From assembly GCA_963853835.1 (NCBI GenBank), contig OY970835.1, positions 9,973,501-10,037,500 of the forward strand: 64,000 bases of DNA, in the 5' to 3' direction. Source of the stretch: Calendula officinalis. Its lineage: Eukaryota > Streptophyta > Magnoliopsida > Asterales > Asteraceae. The position numbers and the translations under genes were made by a program. The notes under the pieces were generated by a model, which worked only from the letters and a program-made list of their open reading frames with translations, was not told the origin of the DNA and ran no database searches. Within the stretch, counting starts at the first letter, position 1. The number at the start of each line of letters is the position of its first letter. Below are positions 1 through 11,913 of the stretch, piece after piece.

Positions 1-478
1 TGTTCGAGCTAGATCGTGGCGCGAACTTGAGCTTCATGACGCGAACTCAGCGGTAGCATTATTTAATGCCGATTCAGCCATAAATGCAATGTAAAAAACC
101 CTAGTTTTCTCTCCTTGGTGATTTTCGAGTACAAAGCAGCGTTTGGAGCTAAATCTTCATCAAACCTTGGGTGATTTCACTCCTAGTTGAAGGTTAAAGG
201 TAAATCTTCACTCCCCTTAGGTTTTAAGGCTTAGATTCAAGAGGGGAAAGCTTGAATCTCAAACCCTAGTTTTGGGTTTATGCTTTAATAGTTAAATGGG
301 AGTTGTATAACTTACATCTATGGTATTTTAACAAGGAAAATGTGTTCAAATTATTAGGGAAAAATGATGCTAGTAGTTAACTAGCCATGGAATATATATA
401 GTTAATGTTGATGTTTGATTTAAACCATTGTATTGGTTTTGGTATTAGGTCATTGGTTGAAGAACTTGAGGCTTTCAA
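1..478 (+). mobile_element. Partial 5' LTR of Tekay-like gypsy element A
   Basis: This stretch aligns by eye with 8854-9378, the interior of the 3' LTR of the same element, including the GCGAAC-rich segment and the CTAGTTTTCTCTCCTTGG block. The window opens about 275 bases inside the LTR, so the true LTR start is off the left edge. Similarity stops at about 478, well before an LTR end, and no primer-binding site follows. The copy also lacks roughly 45 bases near 349 that the 3' LTR keeps. I infer a deletion that removed the LTR end, the leader, gag and protease. Confidence 0.8.
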
Positions 479-837
479 CTTTGTAACGATTTTGGATTAT
501 TGGGCCTAGATTTGGGGTAACAGGCCGGCACTTGGGCCAAGGCCCGTCATAATGGGCTTATTGGGCTTGGTTGGACTAAATAGGCCGAAAAGAAATGAAT
601 TGTGCTTAGAAATGGGCCGAAATGAAATGGAATGGGCTATTGGGCCACAACATGGGCCACTTGGGCAGATACGGGCTACGACTTGGGCTTTGGTTTGGAC
701 CAAGTATAGGGCTCGGCCGAATATGTGTTGGAACTGTTTTGGGCTTGCGGATGGACCATGCAATTGGGCTTGGCCCAACATGGTTCGCTTCCGGTTTGGG
801 CTAAACATCACACGGGCTCAGCCCGGTTTAGGTTTGA
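479..837. other. GGGCC/GGGCTT-rich spacer, no gene
   Basis: This segment joins the broken LTR to the broken reverse transcriptase. It is dense in TTGGGC, GGGCCG and TGGGCT words on the plus strand. Overlapping short frames are open on both strands only because this composition lacks stops. I see no protein family in any frame. It looks like unrelated filler or part of another decayed element. Confidence 0.5.
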
Positions 838-2011
838 TCGAATGGGACAAGACGGTGTTTCGTACACGTTACGGGCATTTCGAGTTTTTAGTGATGCCGT
901 TTGGATTGACTAATGCTCCGGCCTTTTTATGGACCTTATGAATCGGGTTTGTAAACCATTTCTCGATAAGTTTCTCATCGTGTTCAGTGACGATATCCTC
1001 ATTTATTCAAAGACCAAAGAAGATCGCGAAAGTCATTTGAGCCAAACATTAGAAGTGCTACAACGGGAGAAATTATATGAAAAGTTTTCTAAGTGTGAAT
1101 TTTGGATCGGAGAAGTCCAATTCCTTGGTCATGTTAAATCGCGGGAAGGAACCAAAGTTGACCCATCGAAGATTGAAGCGGTTATGAAGTGGGAACCTCC
1201 TCGAACTCCGACCGAAATGAGAAGTTTTCTCGGGCTTGCCGGGTATTATCGTCGATTCATTCAAGATTTCTCCCGAGTGGCGAGTCCACTCACATTGTTG
1301 ACCCGGAAGAGTAGTAAATTCATGTGGGAAGAAAAGCAAGAAAAGGCATTCGCCTTGTTAAAGGAAAGATTATGTAACGCCCCGATTCTCGCGTTACCCG
1401 AAGGTATGGAAGATTTTGTTGTTTATAGCGATGCTTCGAATAAAGGTTTGGGTTGTGTCTTGATGAAACGAGGGTAAGTGATTGCCTACGCCTCTAGGCA
1501 ATTGAAGGATACGGAAACAAGGTACACGACTCATGATTTGAAATTGGTGGCGATAGTGCTTGCTTCGAAGTTGTGGCGACACGACCTTTATGACACGAGG
1601 TGTACATTGTATATACGGATCATAAAAGTCTACAATATGTTTTTACTCAAAAATATTTAAATATGTGGCAAAGAAGATGGATCGAATTGATAAATGACTA
1701 CGATTGTGAAATAGTGTACCACGCGGGAAAGGCCAACGTGGTGGCCGACGCCTTAAGTCGGAAAGTTCATGAAAAACCGATTAAAGGGAGATCGATGTGT
1801 ATTGAAGTGGTCTCAAGTATAGTTGAACGAATTAATAATGCTCAACGGGAAGTGATGGAGAAAGACAAGTTAAGACGAGCATTTTGGTAAGAACCAACAT
1901 TTCGTAGGAAATAAGTAAGGGTTGAAATTCGTTGGTGGTCGAATTTGGGTTCCCAAGTTTCGAGGTACCCGAAAGGAATTATTGGAAGATGTTCATAAAT
2001 CCAAGTATTCG
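838..2011 (+). pseudogene. Gypsy element A pol: reverse transcriptase and RNase H remnant
   Basis: Translation from about 849 gives the Ty3 RT core: RTRYGHFEFLVMPFGLTNAP, then the catalytic FSDDILIYS, then the thumb motif SFLGLAGYYRRFI. RNase H follows (VVYSDASNKGLGCVL, then TDHKSLQYVFTQ and VVADALSR). The frame is broken by a TAA at 1475-1477 and by a frameshift near 1610. The N-terminal half of RT and everything upstream are missing. The integrase zinc-binding part is cut at 2011 by element N1 and resumes at 7373. The protein is close to that of element B (11360-14181), so both belong to one family. Confidence 0.88.
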
Positions 2012-2016
2012 ATCCA

Positions 2017-2460
2017 TGTTAAGGCTAAAAGCCTTACCCCTTGGGATCTTAAGATAACAAGACAACCTAGACTAGCTTAGAATAGTATGTAGAATAAATT
2101 AGCTAAGTCTTGGTCCAATACTTAGTAGACAATTTTGGTCACTCAGTATTGGAACTCAGTATTGACATCCAATACTGAGTAAACATTTCCTTGTTTACTT
2201 GGCCAGATCAAATCCCTTTGATCTCGGCCACTTTCCTTTTCCAGTCCTTCTGTTACTCCTTGCCTCTTTTGTAAGATCTCTATATCTTTATAAATAGAGA
2301 TCACTTGGCAAAGGAGTACTTACCAATTTATGCTTTCACATATAAACATATTGTAATTGATCAGTGGTATTGCTATTCCGCAGCATACCACACTTAGTGG
2401 AATTATGCATTTGACTCTAATATTGTGTTAATCACTTTAATTGTCTTAAGTTTAATTAAT
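2017..2460 (+). repeat. 5' LTR of N1 (3' end deleted)
   Basis: It matches the 3' LTR (6887-7372) from TGTTAAGG to TAATTAAT and then changes abruptly to coding sequence. About 40 bases of the LTR end are missing, with the primer-binding site. A strong TATA box (TATAAATAG, 2289-2297) sits in a short hairpin, which would place the transcription start shortly downstream. The motif ACTCAGTATTG is present in several copies upstream of it. Confidence 0.85.
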
Positions 2461-3357
2461 TGTTCACAAGGAACAATATAACTGCCAATTTCGAAATTCC
2501 TCAGGGTTGGGTATGCCCTCAATTTCGACAAATGATTTCATATCTCAGACATTGCCCAATCACACATGCTCTTCAGGCTTCACCCAGAGCAATCTATCCT
2601 TCTATGCTGTGTGAATTTTGGTACTCTGCTATCTTGGACTCACTAGATATGATTGCAGGATGGGTAATTCGAGATCAACGAAGAGCTTTTGTCTCCACTG
2701 AAATTATTATGCGGGATCTTCAACTTCCTGCACATGTCCACTATGATGAATTTGTTGATCGAGATACTGCACGATCAGTACTGCCGCTACTAGGAAGACA
2801 AAGGACAACAGGAACAATCAAAAGGCACGAATTTGGTCCTATGTGGGGGATTATGATCTCAACCATAATTCGGTGTATGACCCACAAAACAGGGGCACTT
2901 GATCAAATCAATGATTTTGGAATGCAGATGGTACATGCCATGTACCACAACAGGCACATTGATTATGCTAGACCGATCTTCAATGAGCTAGCCTCTCAAG
3001 TTCAGGCACGACAAAGGAACCCAAATGTTCCCTTTTGCATGTTTCTATCTATTATCTTCCAAAACTCCATGCCAGAGGATATGTATGATAATTTTGATGA
3101 AGTTAGAGCTGATCTTCCTCCCATCCATGAAAAGATATTCTTTCATCAGCCTAGGGACGATGAACCACCCCTCAGTGCCACAATGTTAGCAATTGCAGAG
3201 GCTCATATGGATCAGAATGAAGATGAAGATGATACTGATGCAGATGATGATAATGGCGATGAGGATGCTAATGACATTGATGATGTCGAGATGGAGGATG
3301 TTCCACCCCCTCCAGTCCAAGAACCAGAACCTGATGTTCCCAATACTGCATCAGCTT
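2461..3357 (+). pseudogene. N1 gag-like ORF, exon 1, first part
   Basis: This is an open frame beginning without its natural start. Compared with N2, about the first 28 residues are lost to the LTR-internal deletion. The visible protein has a helical domain: an aromatic FWYSA motif after PRAIYPSMLCE, then STEIIMRDLQLP, FGPMWGIMISTIIRCM and FCMFLSIIFQ. An acidic, proline-rich linker follows (about 40 Asp/Glu-rich residues, then PPPPVQEPEPD). The order resembles the gag-like domain I know from other plant elements that carry an FW(Y/A)(S/T)A motif, but no catalytic motif is present. The frame is broken at 3357 by an insertion. Confidence 0.65.
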
Positions 3358-3897
3358 CTAAGTGTCAATACACATCGTTTCATTATGATTGTTTTCGGCT
3401 AAGAGCATTTGCAATGTAATGGAATCTTTCTAAGTGTAGATTCTTAGTTCAATCACTTATAGATCAGGCTGTGTAAGTTCTTCGACAGAATTTCTGTATT
3501 TTGCAATCAGGTCCCTATAATTGTAAAACAAAAAAAGCAGAATCCATCAACAGGACATAATCAATCTATAATATAATTCAAGCAAATTCCATACCTTCTT
3601 TGATTTAGCATTTGTTCAGCCTCTTCAATCTTTTGTTTTTGTCCCTCTACCGTCTATTAACGATCCAAGAAAACACAAAATTAATATTTCTCTCGATAAA
3701 ATCCACGACAACACAAAATCCATCATTTAGGGTCCATTTTCAATGTATTATTTTTCTTTGAATAATTATAGACAGGCTTAATTATAGGTCTGATGCCACT
3801 TGGTGTTCATCCATAGTAGTGTGAGGAAGTGGGGCTTGTTTTTGGACCCATGGATGAATGCCAAGTGGCATTAGGCCTAATTTTACGCTTATGTATA
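3358..3897. other. 540-bp sequence replacing 24-27 bases of the N1 ORF, with hairpin
   Basis: N2 reads straight through this point (around 43547-43573). N1 has unrelated AT-rich DNA instead, with about 24-27 bases of the ORF lost. Near its right end are imperfect inverted arms of about 36 bases (3778-3813 and 3850-3885, each holding TGCCACTTGG), separated by a 36-base loop. I see no gene in it. It may be a foldback insertion or filler DNA captured during break repair. Confidence 0.6.
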
Positions 3898-4254
3898 TCA
3901 TCAGAAGAAGGGTTAGAAGAAGGTTGAGTGCAGTCATCATGGTTGCACTGTCAACAGACTCAGTGTTGCACAGTTTACATCCAACACTGACTCCTTCTCT
4001 AGAAGAGCAACATCAAATAGCATCTCATGCTGAACTCCAAGAACCAGAACAAGAACACATTGCTCAACCACCACCGAACTTGGAACCACATTTTCCATTG
4101 GATGTTGAAATTGCTTATGAGCAACATAATCTGGAAGCAGAAGCACAACCAACAGAACAACAATATATGGAAGGTCCTGGAGGTTCAAATCAACACACAA
4201 ATGATCCAGCACCTATCTCTGTTGAAGGGAGAATGGAATCTGACAAAGCCTCAG
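3898..4254 (+). pseudogene. N1 gag-like ORF, exon 1, second part
   Basis: The coding sequence resumes at IRRRVRRRLS, matching N2 at 43573-43927. It has a basic patch followed by Gln/Glu/His-rich low-complexity sequence (EEQHQIASHAEL and LEAEAQPTEQQ). Exon 1 ends at 4254, where the N2 donor GTATGA reads GGATGG. The 5' splice site of this copy is therefore mutated. Confidence 0.65.
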
Positions 4255-4942
4255 GGATGGATTTCTTAAAAAGCCCTCAAACTCCTATATATATATTATT
4301 ATTTTCAAAACTGGAGACTAAGTATTGGCCTGTACCAACTCAATACTGACCAAAGTCTCAAACGATTTTTTTTAAATATATTCTCTTAAGGCCAACATAG
4401 TTAGCCCACTGCTACTATGAAAAATTCCTACACTTAGCACAAAAGATCATTGCCAGCCTACAGTTGTCTTAACATACAAAAAGACAATGGTGGTTGATGT
4501 CACACTGACACCCACTGGTACTGCTTTTATCATATCCAATTTATATTAAATTGGACAATATGATTTAAGAAATGATCACAAACCCTAAAGCTACACTATC
4601 CAAATAAAATTCATGGGGTTTAAGCCACATTACTGTTATCACTCTAACACCGAGTGATAAACATTGAAACAACAAAGAAGCATATCCCAAGCTTCGTTTT
4701 CCTTTACCCAAACCTATTCAGAAAACGTGACTTATCCTATACTGAGCTACTACACATCACAATCACTTATACTGAAAACCTTCTTACACATGCTTTGCAC
4801 AAGTCCACAATATTTCATCATACACCAGATGAAATACAGACTTCAAAAACTCTATTTAAATGATTTTAGAATTAAACAATACCACAATTATATCTCATAA
4901 GCCATTCCATACTAACCAGTTACTATTTTTCTGTTTCTTTAG
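4255..4942 (+). other. Intron of the N1 ORF (donor mutated)
   Basis: This 688-bp block aligns with the intron of N2 (43928-44616). It keeps a perfect branch-point TACTAAC near its 3' end, followed by a pyrimidine tract and TTTCTTTAG. Only the donor is damaged (GG for GT). No frame crosses the block in either copy, while the flanking exons are coding in both. Confidence 0.75.
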
Positions 4943-6818
4943 CACCATATGTGCAGGGCACTCGTGTCCAGCAGGCTCTAGTGGAAGAGGTTTCCTTGCA
5001 GACAATCATGCAACAAATCCTGGCTATGCAGACCACACAGAACACAATACTGGCCAGGATGGAAATCATGAGTAATTAAATTGATTCATTAAAAGAATCT
5101 GTTGCATTACTCCAACAACAACATCAACAACCTCCACTGACTCCACAATATCAACACAGTGGAGATAATGAAGATCAAGGCGGAGATGATGATACTGAGC
5201 AAAGCAAATCACCCACACATGAAGATCAAGGGGATCATACTGATGCTGCCACTGAGCCTATGCCATCTCCTACTCATGATAACACTCAAGGAGATGTAGG
5301 TGGTGATACTGAACCTCTTACCTCCCCATCCAATGTTAACAATAAGGGGGAAGAGACAAAGAGAAGATGAGGTTGATCAACCTGAGCCATCTGCTCAGGG
5401 GGAGAAAAGAAGGAAAATGAATGAAGATCAACCTCCACAACAACAGTCACAGCAACATACTGAATCTCTTATGTTTCATTATGAAAGAAGAAGGGAAAGA
5501 GGAAGGTCATTCATGGAACAACATCAGTCTGAGTCATCTACTCAGGGGGAGACTGATACTGACCAACCTCTGCAGGCTCATATCGTGCCTTCTGCTCAGT
5601 ATGAGAACAACTTGCAAATAATTGTATACAGGACATTTGTGTGGCCCATTGCTGATGATGATGACGAACCAAATCCAGTACCAACTCAAAACTTAATAAA
5701 ATTTGCACTGGATATGGCTGATGAACCAAGCTCTCATCATCCTCAGATGATGAAGAGCCTCCTAGAAGACCACAAATACCAACTCAGTGTGACCCAAGAC
5801 CAGTTAGAAGATCCACTAGAAGAAAGTCAAGAGTGGTCATGTCTTCTGAATCAAGTGAAGAACCTGCTCCAGCTCCTCTAATCACCAGACCTAGAAGGTC
5901 TGTTCATCATGATGAGCAGGTTCCAAGGAAGACTGCACAACAATTAGAAGATGAAGCAGAAAAATTCTTCTATCTACATGCTCTTGGTGTCAAAGAAGAA
6001 CCTGAGACTGATCCTTACACTGAGACTGATGTTCTATCAACATCTCACAGAAGAAGATTGAAAGGAGCAGACCTTAGAGAACAATATTAGAACTCAGTTG
6101 CTCAGAGAGCAAGGTATAGAGAGACAAGGATGGAAATACTGATAAACAAAGTATTTCTCAGTGTGCGGGATATATACTGGTTGAACATTGATGTCAACAA
6201 AATCAAGGTAAAAATGATCAATGGTTCAATAGTTGCTATCTGCACTGGACCAGTCAGTCCTCCCATGAAGATTTTTCTTCATGATCTCCAGAATATGGGA
6301 CTTCAAGACTGGATCAAGATCACCAAAATGATCAAGGAGTTGCCCTCAAGATCCTCTCAAGCCCAACTGGTTATAGATGAAATCTGGGCAGTTTCTGCAG
6401 TTTGTTTTGAAAAGGGGATCTTATTTCCAGGAGAGTACAGGGCACTCAGTGTAATGACTGAGGCATACAGAAAAACAGACCTGAGTGTCTTAACACATTC
6501 AGGTTCCTTAATAAATACCATGTACCCCCTAACCTTGTCTTTCAGGATCAAAAGAGCACTATACATCCAACATCTGGATATATGTACACTTACTCAGATG
6601 ACAGAGAATGCTTCATAACAGAAGAAGATCTTCCAAATGCAAACATAAGTCATCTAGTGGGATTGAAGTGGTTAATATCCAAGAAGGAGGATGCTTGGTT
6701 CAGAAAAAAGATTGTTGATGTACTGTGGAATAGAAGAGAATAGCTCAAAAAGAAAGATGAGTATGTCCACATCAAGCAGGAAGTCTTCTATGAGCATGAA
6801 GCCATAAGCAGAGGTTGA
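4943..6818 (+). pseudogene. N1 gag-like ORF, exon 2
   Basis: The segment continues with PSVQG-like codons, a short coiled coil (DSLKESVALLQQQHQQ) and repeated Asp/Thr/Glu/Pro/Ser-rich units. A Ser/Arg-rich stretch follows, then a more ordinary C-terminal domain (EKFFYLHALGVKEEPETD, FLSVRDIYWLN, NMGLQDWIKITKMIKELP). Several small indels and stops break it relative to N2, for example near 5341, 5879 and 6088. The probable stop is at 6816-6818. The function of the C-terminal domain is not recognised. Confidence 0.6.
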
Positions 6819-6873
6819 GGAAGAAGACTTGTTATCTTTACTTCTCTTTTGTAAAATTGTCTTGTTATCATTA

Positions 6874-6886
6874 GAGAGGGGGAGAT
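6874..6886 (+). promoter_or_regulatory. Polypurine tract of N1
   Basis: The purine run AGAGAGGGGGAGA lies directly before the LTR start. The same position in N2 reads AAGGGGAGA. This is the expected plus-strand primer site for reverse transcription. Confidence 0.85.
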
Positions 6887-7372
6887 TGTTAAGGTAAAAA
6901 GCCTTACCCCTTGGGATCTTAAGAAAACAAGACAACCTAGAGTAGCTTAGAATAGTATGTAGAATAAATTAGCTAAGTCTTGGTCCAATACTGAGTAGAC
7001 AGTTTTGGTCACTCAGTATTGACATCCAATATTGAGTACAAGGACTGAGTAAACATTTCCTTGTTTACTTGGCCAGATCAAATCCCTTTGATCTCGGCCA
7101 CTTTCCTTTTCTAGTCCTTCCGTTACTCCTTGCCTCTTTTGTAAGATCTCTATACCATTATAAATAGAGATCACTTGGCAAAGGAGTACTTACCAATTTA
7201 CGCTTTCACATATAAACATATTGTAATTGATCAGTGGTATTGCTATTCCGCAGCATACCACACTTAGTGGAATTATACATTTGACTCTAATATTGTGTTA
7301 ATCACTTTAATTGTCTTAAGTCTAATTAATCTATCAATTATACAATCAATCCAGGGTTGTTGTGACCTAACA
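6887..7372 (+). repeat. 3' LTR of N1 (486 bp)
   Basis: It is complete from TGTTAAGG to CCTAACA. It shares the TATA hairpin and ACTCAGTATTG motifs with the 5' LTR and with the N2 LTR at 46581-47079. It is followed by the target duplication ATCCA. Confidence 0.9.
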
Positions 7373-8569
7373 ATCCACCCGGGAAGTACAAAAACGTACC
7401 AAGACTTGAAAAGAGTGTATTGGTGGCCCGGAATGAAAGAAAGAGTGGCCAAGTATTTTTCTAAGTGTTCCACGTGTGCACAAGTAAAAGCCGTGCATTA
7501 AGTACCGTATGGGGTAGCTCAATCATTGTAAGTACCGGCCGGAAAATGGGAAGATATAACAATGGATTTCATTGTTGGTTTTCCTAAGACAAGCAAGAGT
7601 CATGATGCCATTTGGGTCATAGTTGACCGGTTAACTAAAAGTGCATTGTTTTTAGCCATTCGGGAAACCATGCCACTTGAGAAATTGGCAAAGTTGTATG
7701 TGGATGAGGTGGTAAGACTCCATGGGGTCCCGTTATCGATTGTGTCCGACAGGGATGCGAGGTTTACCTCGAGGTTTTGGAGATGGTTATAAGAAGAGTT
7801 GGGAACAAAGTTGAGATTGAGCACGGCTTACCATCAGCAAACCGATGGTCAAAGTGAAAGGACGATTTATCGTTAGTCGAGTTCTCATACAATAATAGTT
7901 ATCACTTGAGTATTAAAATGCCGCCTTATGAGGCGTTGTATGAAGGGAATTGTAGAACTCCTTCGTGTTGGCTTGAAGCGGCTGAGACGAAACTCACGGG
8001 TCCTAAAATTGTGAAAGTGACGAACGAAGAGATTTGAATAATCCAAGCCAATATGAAAGCCGCACAAGACCGACAACGAAGCTACTCGGGTTTGAAAAAA
8101 GAGACCATATGATTTAAATGTTAGTGACATGGTAATGTTGTAAGTATCGCCTGGGAAATGCATGATGCGGTTTGGGAAGAAGGGCAAATTGAGCCCAAGG
8201 TATGTTGGCCCGTTCAAGATTTTGAAACGGATTGGTCTACAAGCAATTAAGTTGGAACTTCCACCTGAACTTCAAGGTGTTCATGATACATTTAAGTTAT
8301 TTGAAGAATTTCGTGGGTGAATTCGAGAATATAATTCCAAGGCAAGAATTGTGGGTTGATGCCCCGAACCGGTTGATTGAAGAACCCGAGGGCATTTTGA
8401 AGTCAAAGACCAAGAAACTCCAGAATAAAGAAATCGAGTTGGTGTTGGTCAAGTGGAAGCATTCTCTTGGACCAAATTTGACTTGGGAAGTCAAAGATGA
8501 GATTCGGAAAAGATACCCGAACTTTATAAACTATGATGAGATTCCGAGGACCGAATCTTATTAAGGGGT
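7373..8569 (+). pseudogene. Gypsy element A pol: integrase and chromodomain remnant
   Basis: The integrase resumes after N1 with the zinc-binding half (YWWPGMKERVAKY, CSTCAQVK). The catalytic core follows (MDFIVGFPKTS with the first Asp; IVSDRDARFTSRFW with the second), then a degenerate region containing the expected Glu. The C-terminal part (8232-8564) keeps a chromodomain-like end (LVKWKHSLGPNLTWEVKDEI, KRYPNFINYDE). Stops at 7499-7501, 7790-7792 and elsewhere, plus an internal deletion near 7862, make it non-functional. Confidence 0.85.
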
Positions 8570-8576
8570 AGATAAT

Positions 8577-9667
8577 TGTGATGACCCAAAATTTGTCAAT
8601 AAATAAATTATGTAAAAATATGATAATTATGGATAAATCATTTAGAACATGTGGAAATTAGTTTCGTGTCATTTGGACGTCGTTTGATATGGTTAAGGAC
8701 GAAACCGGGTCGAAATAAGCAACAAAAAGTGCAGCCTTAGCTGCACTGGGTAGTTCGCGACGCGAACTGGAGTTCACGGACGTGAACTTTGGACATAGAC
8801 TTTGGTGTTCAGAAGTGAAGAGTTCCCGACCAAGTTCCCGATCACGAAAAACGTGTGTTCGAACTAGTTGGCGGCGCAAACTTGAGCTTCGCGGCGCGAA
8901 CTCTGCGGTAGCAGTTTTTAATGCCCGATTCATCCATAAATGCAATGTAGAGACCCTAGTTTTCTCTCCTTGGCGATTTTCGAGTACAAATCAGCGTTTG
9001 GAGTTGAATCTTCATCAAACCTTGGGTGATTTCACTCCTAGTTGAAGGTTAAAGGTAAATCTTCACTCCCCTTGGGTTTTAAGGCTTAGATTCAAAAAGG
9101 GAAAGCTTGAATCTCAAACCATAGTTTTGGGTTGGTGCTTTAATAGTTAAATGGAAGTTGTATAACTTAGATCTATGGTATTTTAACAAGGAAAGTGTGT
9201 TCATATTATCGATCTATGATAATATGGAGATTATGGAATTAGGGTTTGGTAAACTTAGGGGAAAATGATGCTAGTAGTTAACTAACTAGCCATGAAATAT
9301 ATAGTTAATGTGGATGTTTCATGTAAACCATTGTATAGGTTTTGGTATTAGGTCATTGGTTTAAAAACTTGAGGTTTTCAAGTCATAAGAAGCAACATTT
9401 ATGTTCAAGAGACACATCTTTGGTTAAGCTTGGTTAAGGTTAGTACATGTGAACTTTTAAACTGAGTAGATAGTTGGTAAATGTTAAATGTTACTTGTTT
9501 TTATCGAGTCTATGAGTTATTTGATTATTCATGTCATTTATGATGAATTGTTTATATGATGATGAATTGTTAACTGATTTAGAAAGGATGGAGATAGAAG
9601 CTCAAAACGATGAATAAGAAATGATGACTAACAGATGATGATGATGATGATTTCCTAGGGCCGTGAT
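8577..9667 (+). mobile_element. 3' LTR of gypsy element A, left part
   Basis: It starts TGTGATGACCC after the purine tract TAAGGGGTAGATAA. It carries the palindromes GTTCGCGACGCGAAC (8753-8767) and GTGCAGC/GCTGCAC (8730-8747). It is interrupted by element B, which duplicated GTGAT at 9663-9667, and continues at 15583. The full LTR is about 1.66 kb. Confidence 0.88.
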
Positions 9668-11347
9668 TGTAACACCTCAAATTTTATAACAAAACATTTG
9701 GCCAAAATATATCATTTTAAAAATAGAAAATCAGAGTATAAAGTTGGTGTTACAAAATATATCAAAACCAAAGCTAAGCATAATTCCGTTCTTGTGTTCT
9801 TCTACTCTAGGCCTCGCACGTCTCCATCCGTACGCACCGAAACCTTCTATCCAGAACCTGAGTACATAGCAAACAAACAAGGAGTACGTGAGACAAGAAA
9901 GTCTCGTGAGCTACATGGGTTTTATACCCCAATAATAACAAGTATCACATAACATGTAAACATATACATATATAACTTGTCCATCAATCTAGTCACCCTA
10001 TTGTGACTCTATCATCCTTGCTTTCCTAGCAATCATATCTAGTTACCGGGTTGCCCCCAAACTAACTAGAACCACCTTAACTTATTAACCGGGGATCCCC
10101 CGTATTAATAAGCTTCAAGGTAAAGGCAAGAGGGAATCGCCCAATCTACCAATACCTGCCTTACTCGCGGGACTACCTCCAGTTAGCAAGACTAATATCA
10201 TGGAATGGGCCGATGGGGATCCGCCCTAATGCTCCCCATTCCATATTCTCATGACCGGGTATCCCCCGCATCATCACTTCGTCTCATCCTTACTATAACT
10301 CAACAGTTATTTCAATCAAAGCCTTCGGCTATCACATCAATCATCAAACAAGTTAGTTAACTTTTATCAATAATATAAACTAACTCAACATACTATAATT
10401 CTACACAGTAACCAAATAGACTCAACACATGTAAATGAAACGTATTTCCATAGCTATGTACGCAGTAAAGTCCACACGTACTCACTTTAGCAAATGTTGC
10501 TCCAAATGTGTTCCTTGCACACAATCCTTTTGCTTCAATAAGCTAGCACCTTCCAAGACTTCTCCAAAAGCCTAATATAACAATCACAACTTCTTCAAAA
10601 ACAAATACTACTAATAATAAACCCTTTATCATTAGAAATCCTTTTATAACAGTTTCCCCCAATTTTGATGATTTTTAAACCCTAGGTTTCACCAAACCTT
10701 AAGATTCTTGCAAATCTTAACCAACACTTGTTTCCTTTGTTAAAATACCATTTATTAAGTGTGTACAACCTTTATTTCACCATTAACCAAAAACCCAAGA
10801 ACTAGGGTTTCATACCCAAGCATTAAATTCCATGAATCTTAAGCTATAAACATCAAGGAGTGAAGATTTACCTTTTGTCTTCCCTTAGAAGTGAAATCTC
10901 CCAATCTTTGATGAAGAAATCACCCAAAAACAGCTCTTGCACTCGAAAAACGCCAAGGAGAGAAACTAGGGTTTTGAAATAGCATTTATGGCTGAAATCC
11001 CGTATTTAATACAATGTCTGAAGAGTTCGCGTTGTGAACCCAGAGTTCGCGCCGCGAACTTCCCGTGCGTGAACTTCTCGCATCGCTAACTTGGTCGTCG
11101 ACTCTGATCATCTAAAACCCAAACTCACTGCCCGATATTCACGAACGCGAGCATAAGTTCGCGTCGCGAACTTGCCAATGCAGCAGGGCTGCAGTTTTTG
11201 TTGATTGTTTCGACCCGGTTTCGACCTTAACCATATCAACCGGTGCCTAAATGACACGAAACGAATTTCCACATGTTTTAAACGATTTATCCATAATTAT
11301 CATATATATACATAATTTATTTATTTACAAAAATTCAGGTAGTTACA
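9668..11347 (-). repeat. 3' LTR of element B (1680 bp)
   Basis: On the minus strand it starts TGTAACTACC at 11347 and ends GGTGTTACA at 9668. It contains two palindromes of the form GTTCGCGNCGCGAAC (11045-11059 and 11157-11171). It also has the TCTCACGTACTC / GTACTCAGGTTC region shared with the LTR of A and the solo LTR at 33278-35233. The family's conserved LTR tip GAGGTGTTACA is present. Confidence 0.9.
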
Positions 11348-11359
11348 TCTATCTACCCC

Positions 11360-11812
11360 TTAAGAAAATTTCGTCCTCGGAATCTCATCATAGTTCACAA
11401 TATCCGGATACCTTTTCTGAATCTCGTCTTTGACTTCCCAAGTCAAATTTAGTCCAAGGGAATGCTTCCACTTGACCAACACCAACTCGATCTCTTTATT
11501 CTGAAGCTTCTTTGTCTTTGCCTCTAATATAGCCCCGGGCTCCTTAATCAACTGGTTCGGGGCATCAACCCGCAACTCTTGCAATGGAATAATATTTTCC
11601 ACTTCACCAATGAAATTCTTCAAATAACTCACGTGAAAGGTGTGATGCACACCTTGAAGCTCGGGTGGAAGTTTCAACTTAAAGGCTTGAAACCTAATTC
11701 GCTTCAATATTTTCGGTCCAACATACCTTGGACTTAACTTTCCTTTCTTTCCAAACCGCATTACACATATCCAAGGTGACACTTTCAACATTACCATATC
11801 TCCGACATCCAA
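11360..11812 (-). pseudogene. Element B integrase C-terminus with chromodomain
   Basis: The 150-residue frame begins within the DNA-binding end of integrase (GDMVMLKVSPW, GKLSPRYVGP, LPPELQGVHHTFHVSYL). It ends in a chromodomain-like module (IELVLVKWKHSLGLNLTWEV, then KDEIQKRYPDIV). That module defines chromoviruses and is thought to bias integration toward modified chromatin. A stop near 11817-11820 separates it from the catalytic core. Confidence 0.85.
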
Positions 11813-11913
11813 GTCGTATTATGGTCTCTTTTTCAAACCCGAATAACTTCTTTGTCTATCTTGAGCATCTTTCATGTTGGCTTGTATTATACCAATCTTT
11901 TCATTCGTCACTT

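Larger units (their letters stand above)
2017..7372 (+). mobile_element. Non-autonomous LTR retrotransposon N1, nested in A
   Basis: The element starts TGTTAAGG and ends CCTAACA. It is flanked by the 5-bp duplication ATCCA (2012-2016 and 7373-7377), and the interrupted integrase codons read across both sides. It carries a 5' LTR, a gag-like intron-containing ORF, a purine tract and a 3' LTR. I found no protease, reverse transcriptase, RNase H or integrase, so it must borrow them. A second copy, N2, lies at 37048-47079. The 5' LTR end, leader and first codons are deleted. Confidence 0.88.

Noticed and set aside
506..941. Four overlapping frames in the GGGCC-rich spacer
   Set aside because: Composition keeps stops out on both strands. 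Only the last 90 bases (from about 849) show RT motifs.
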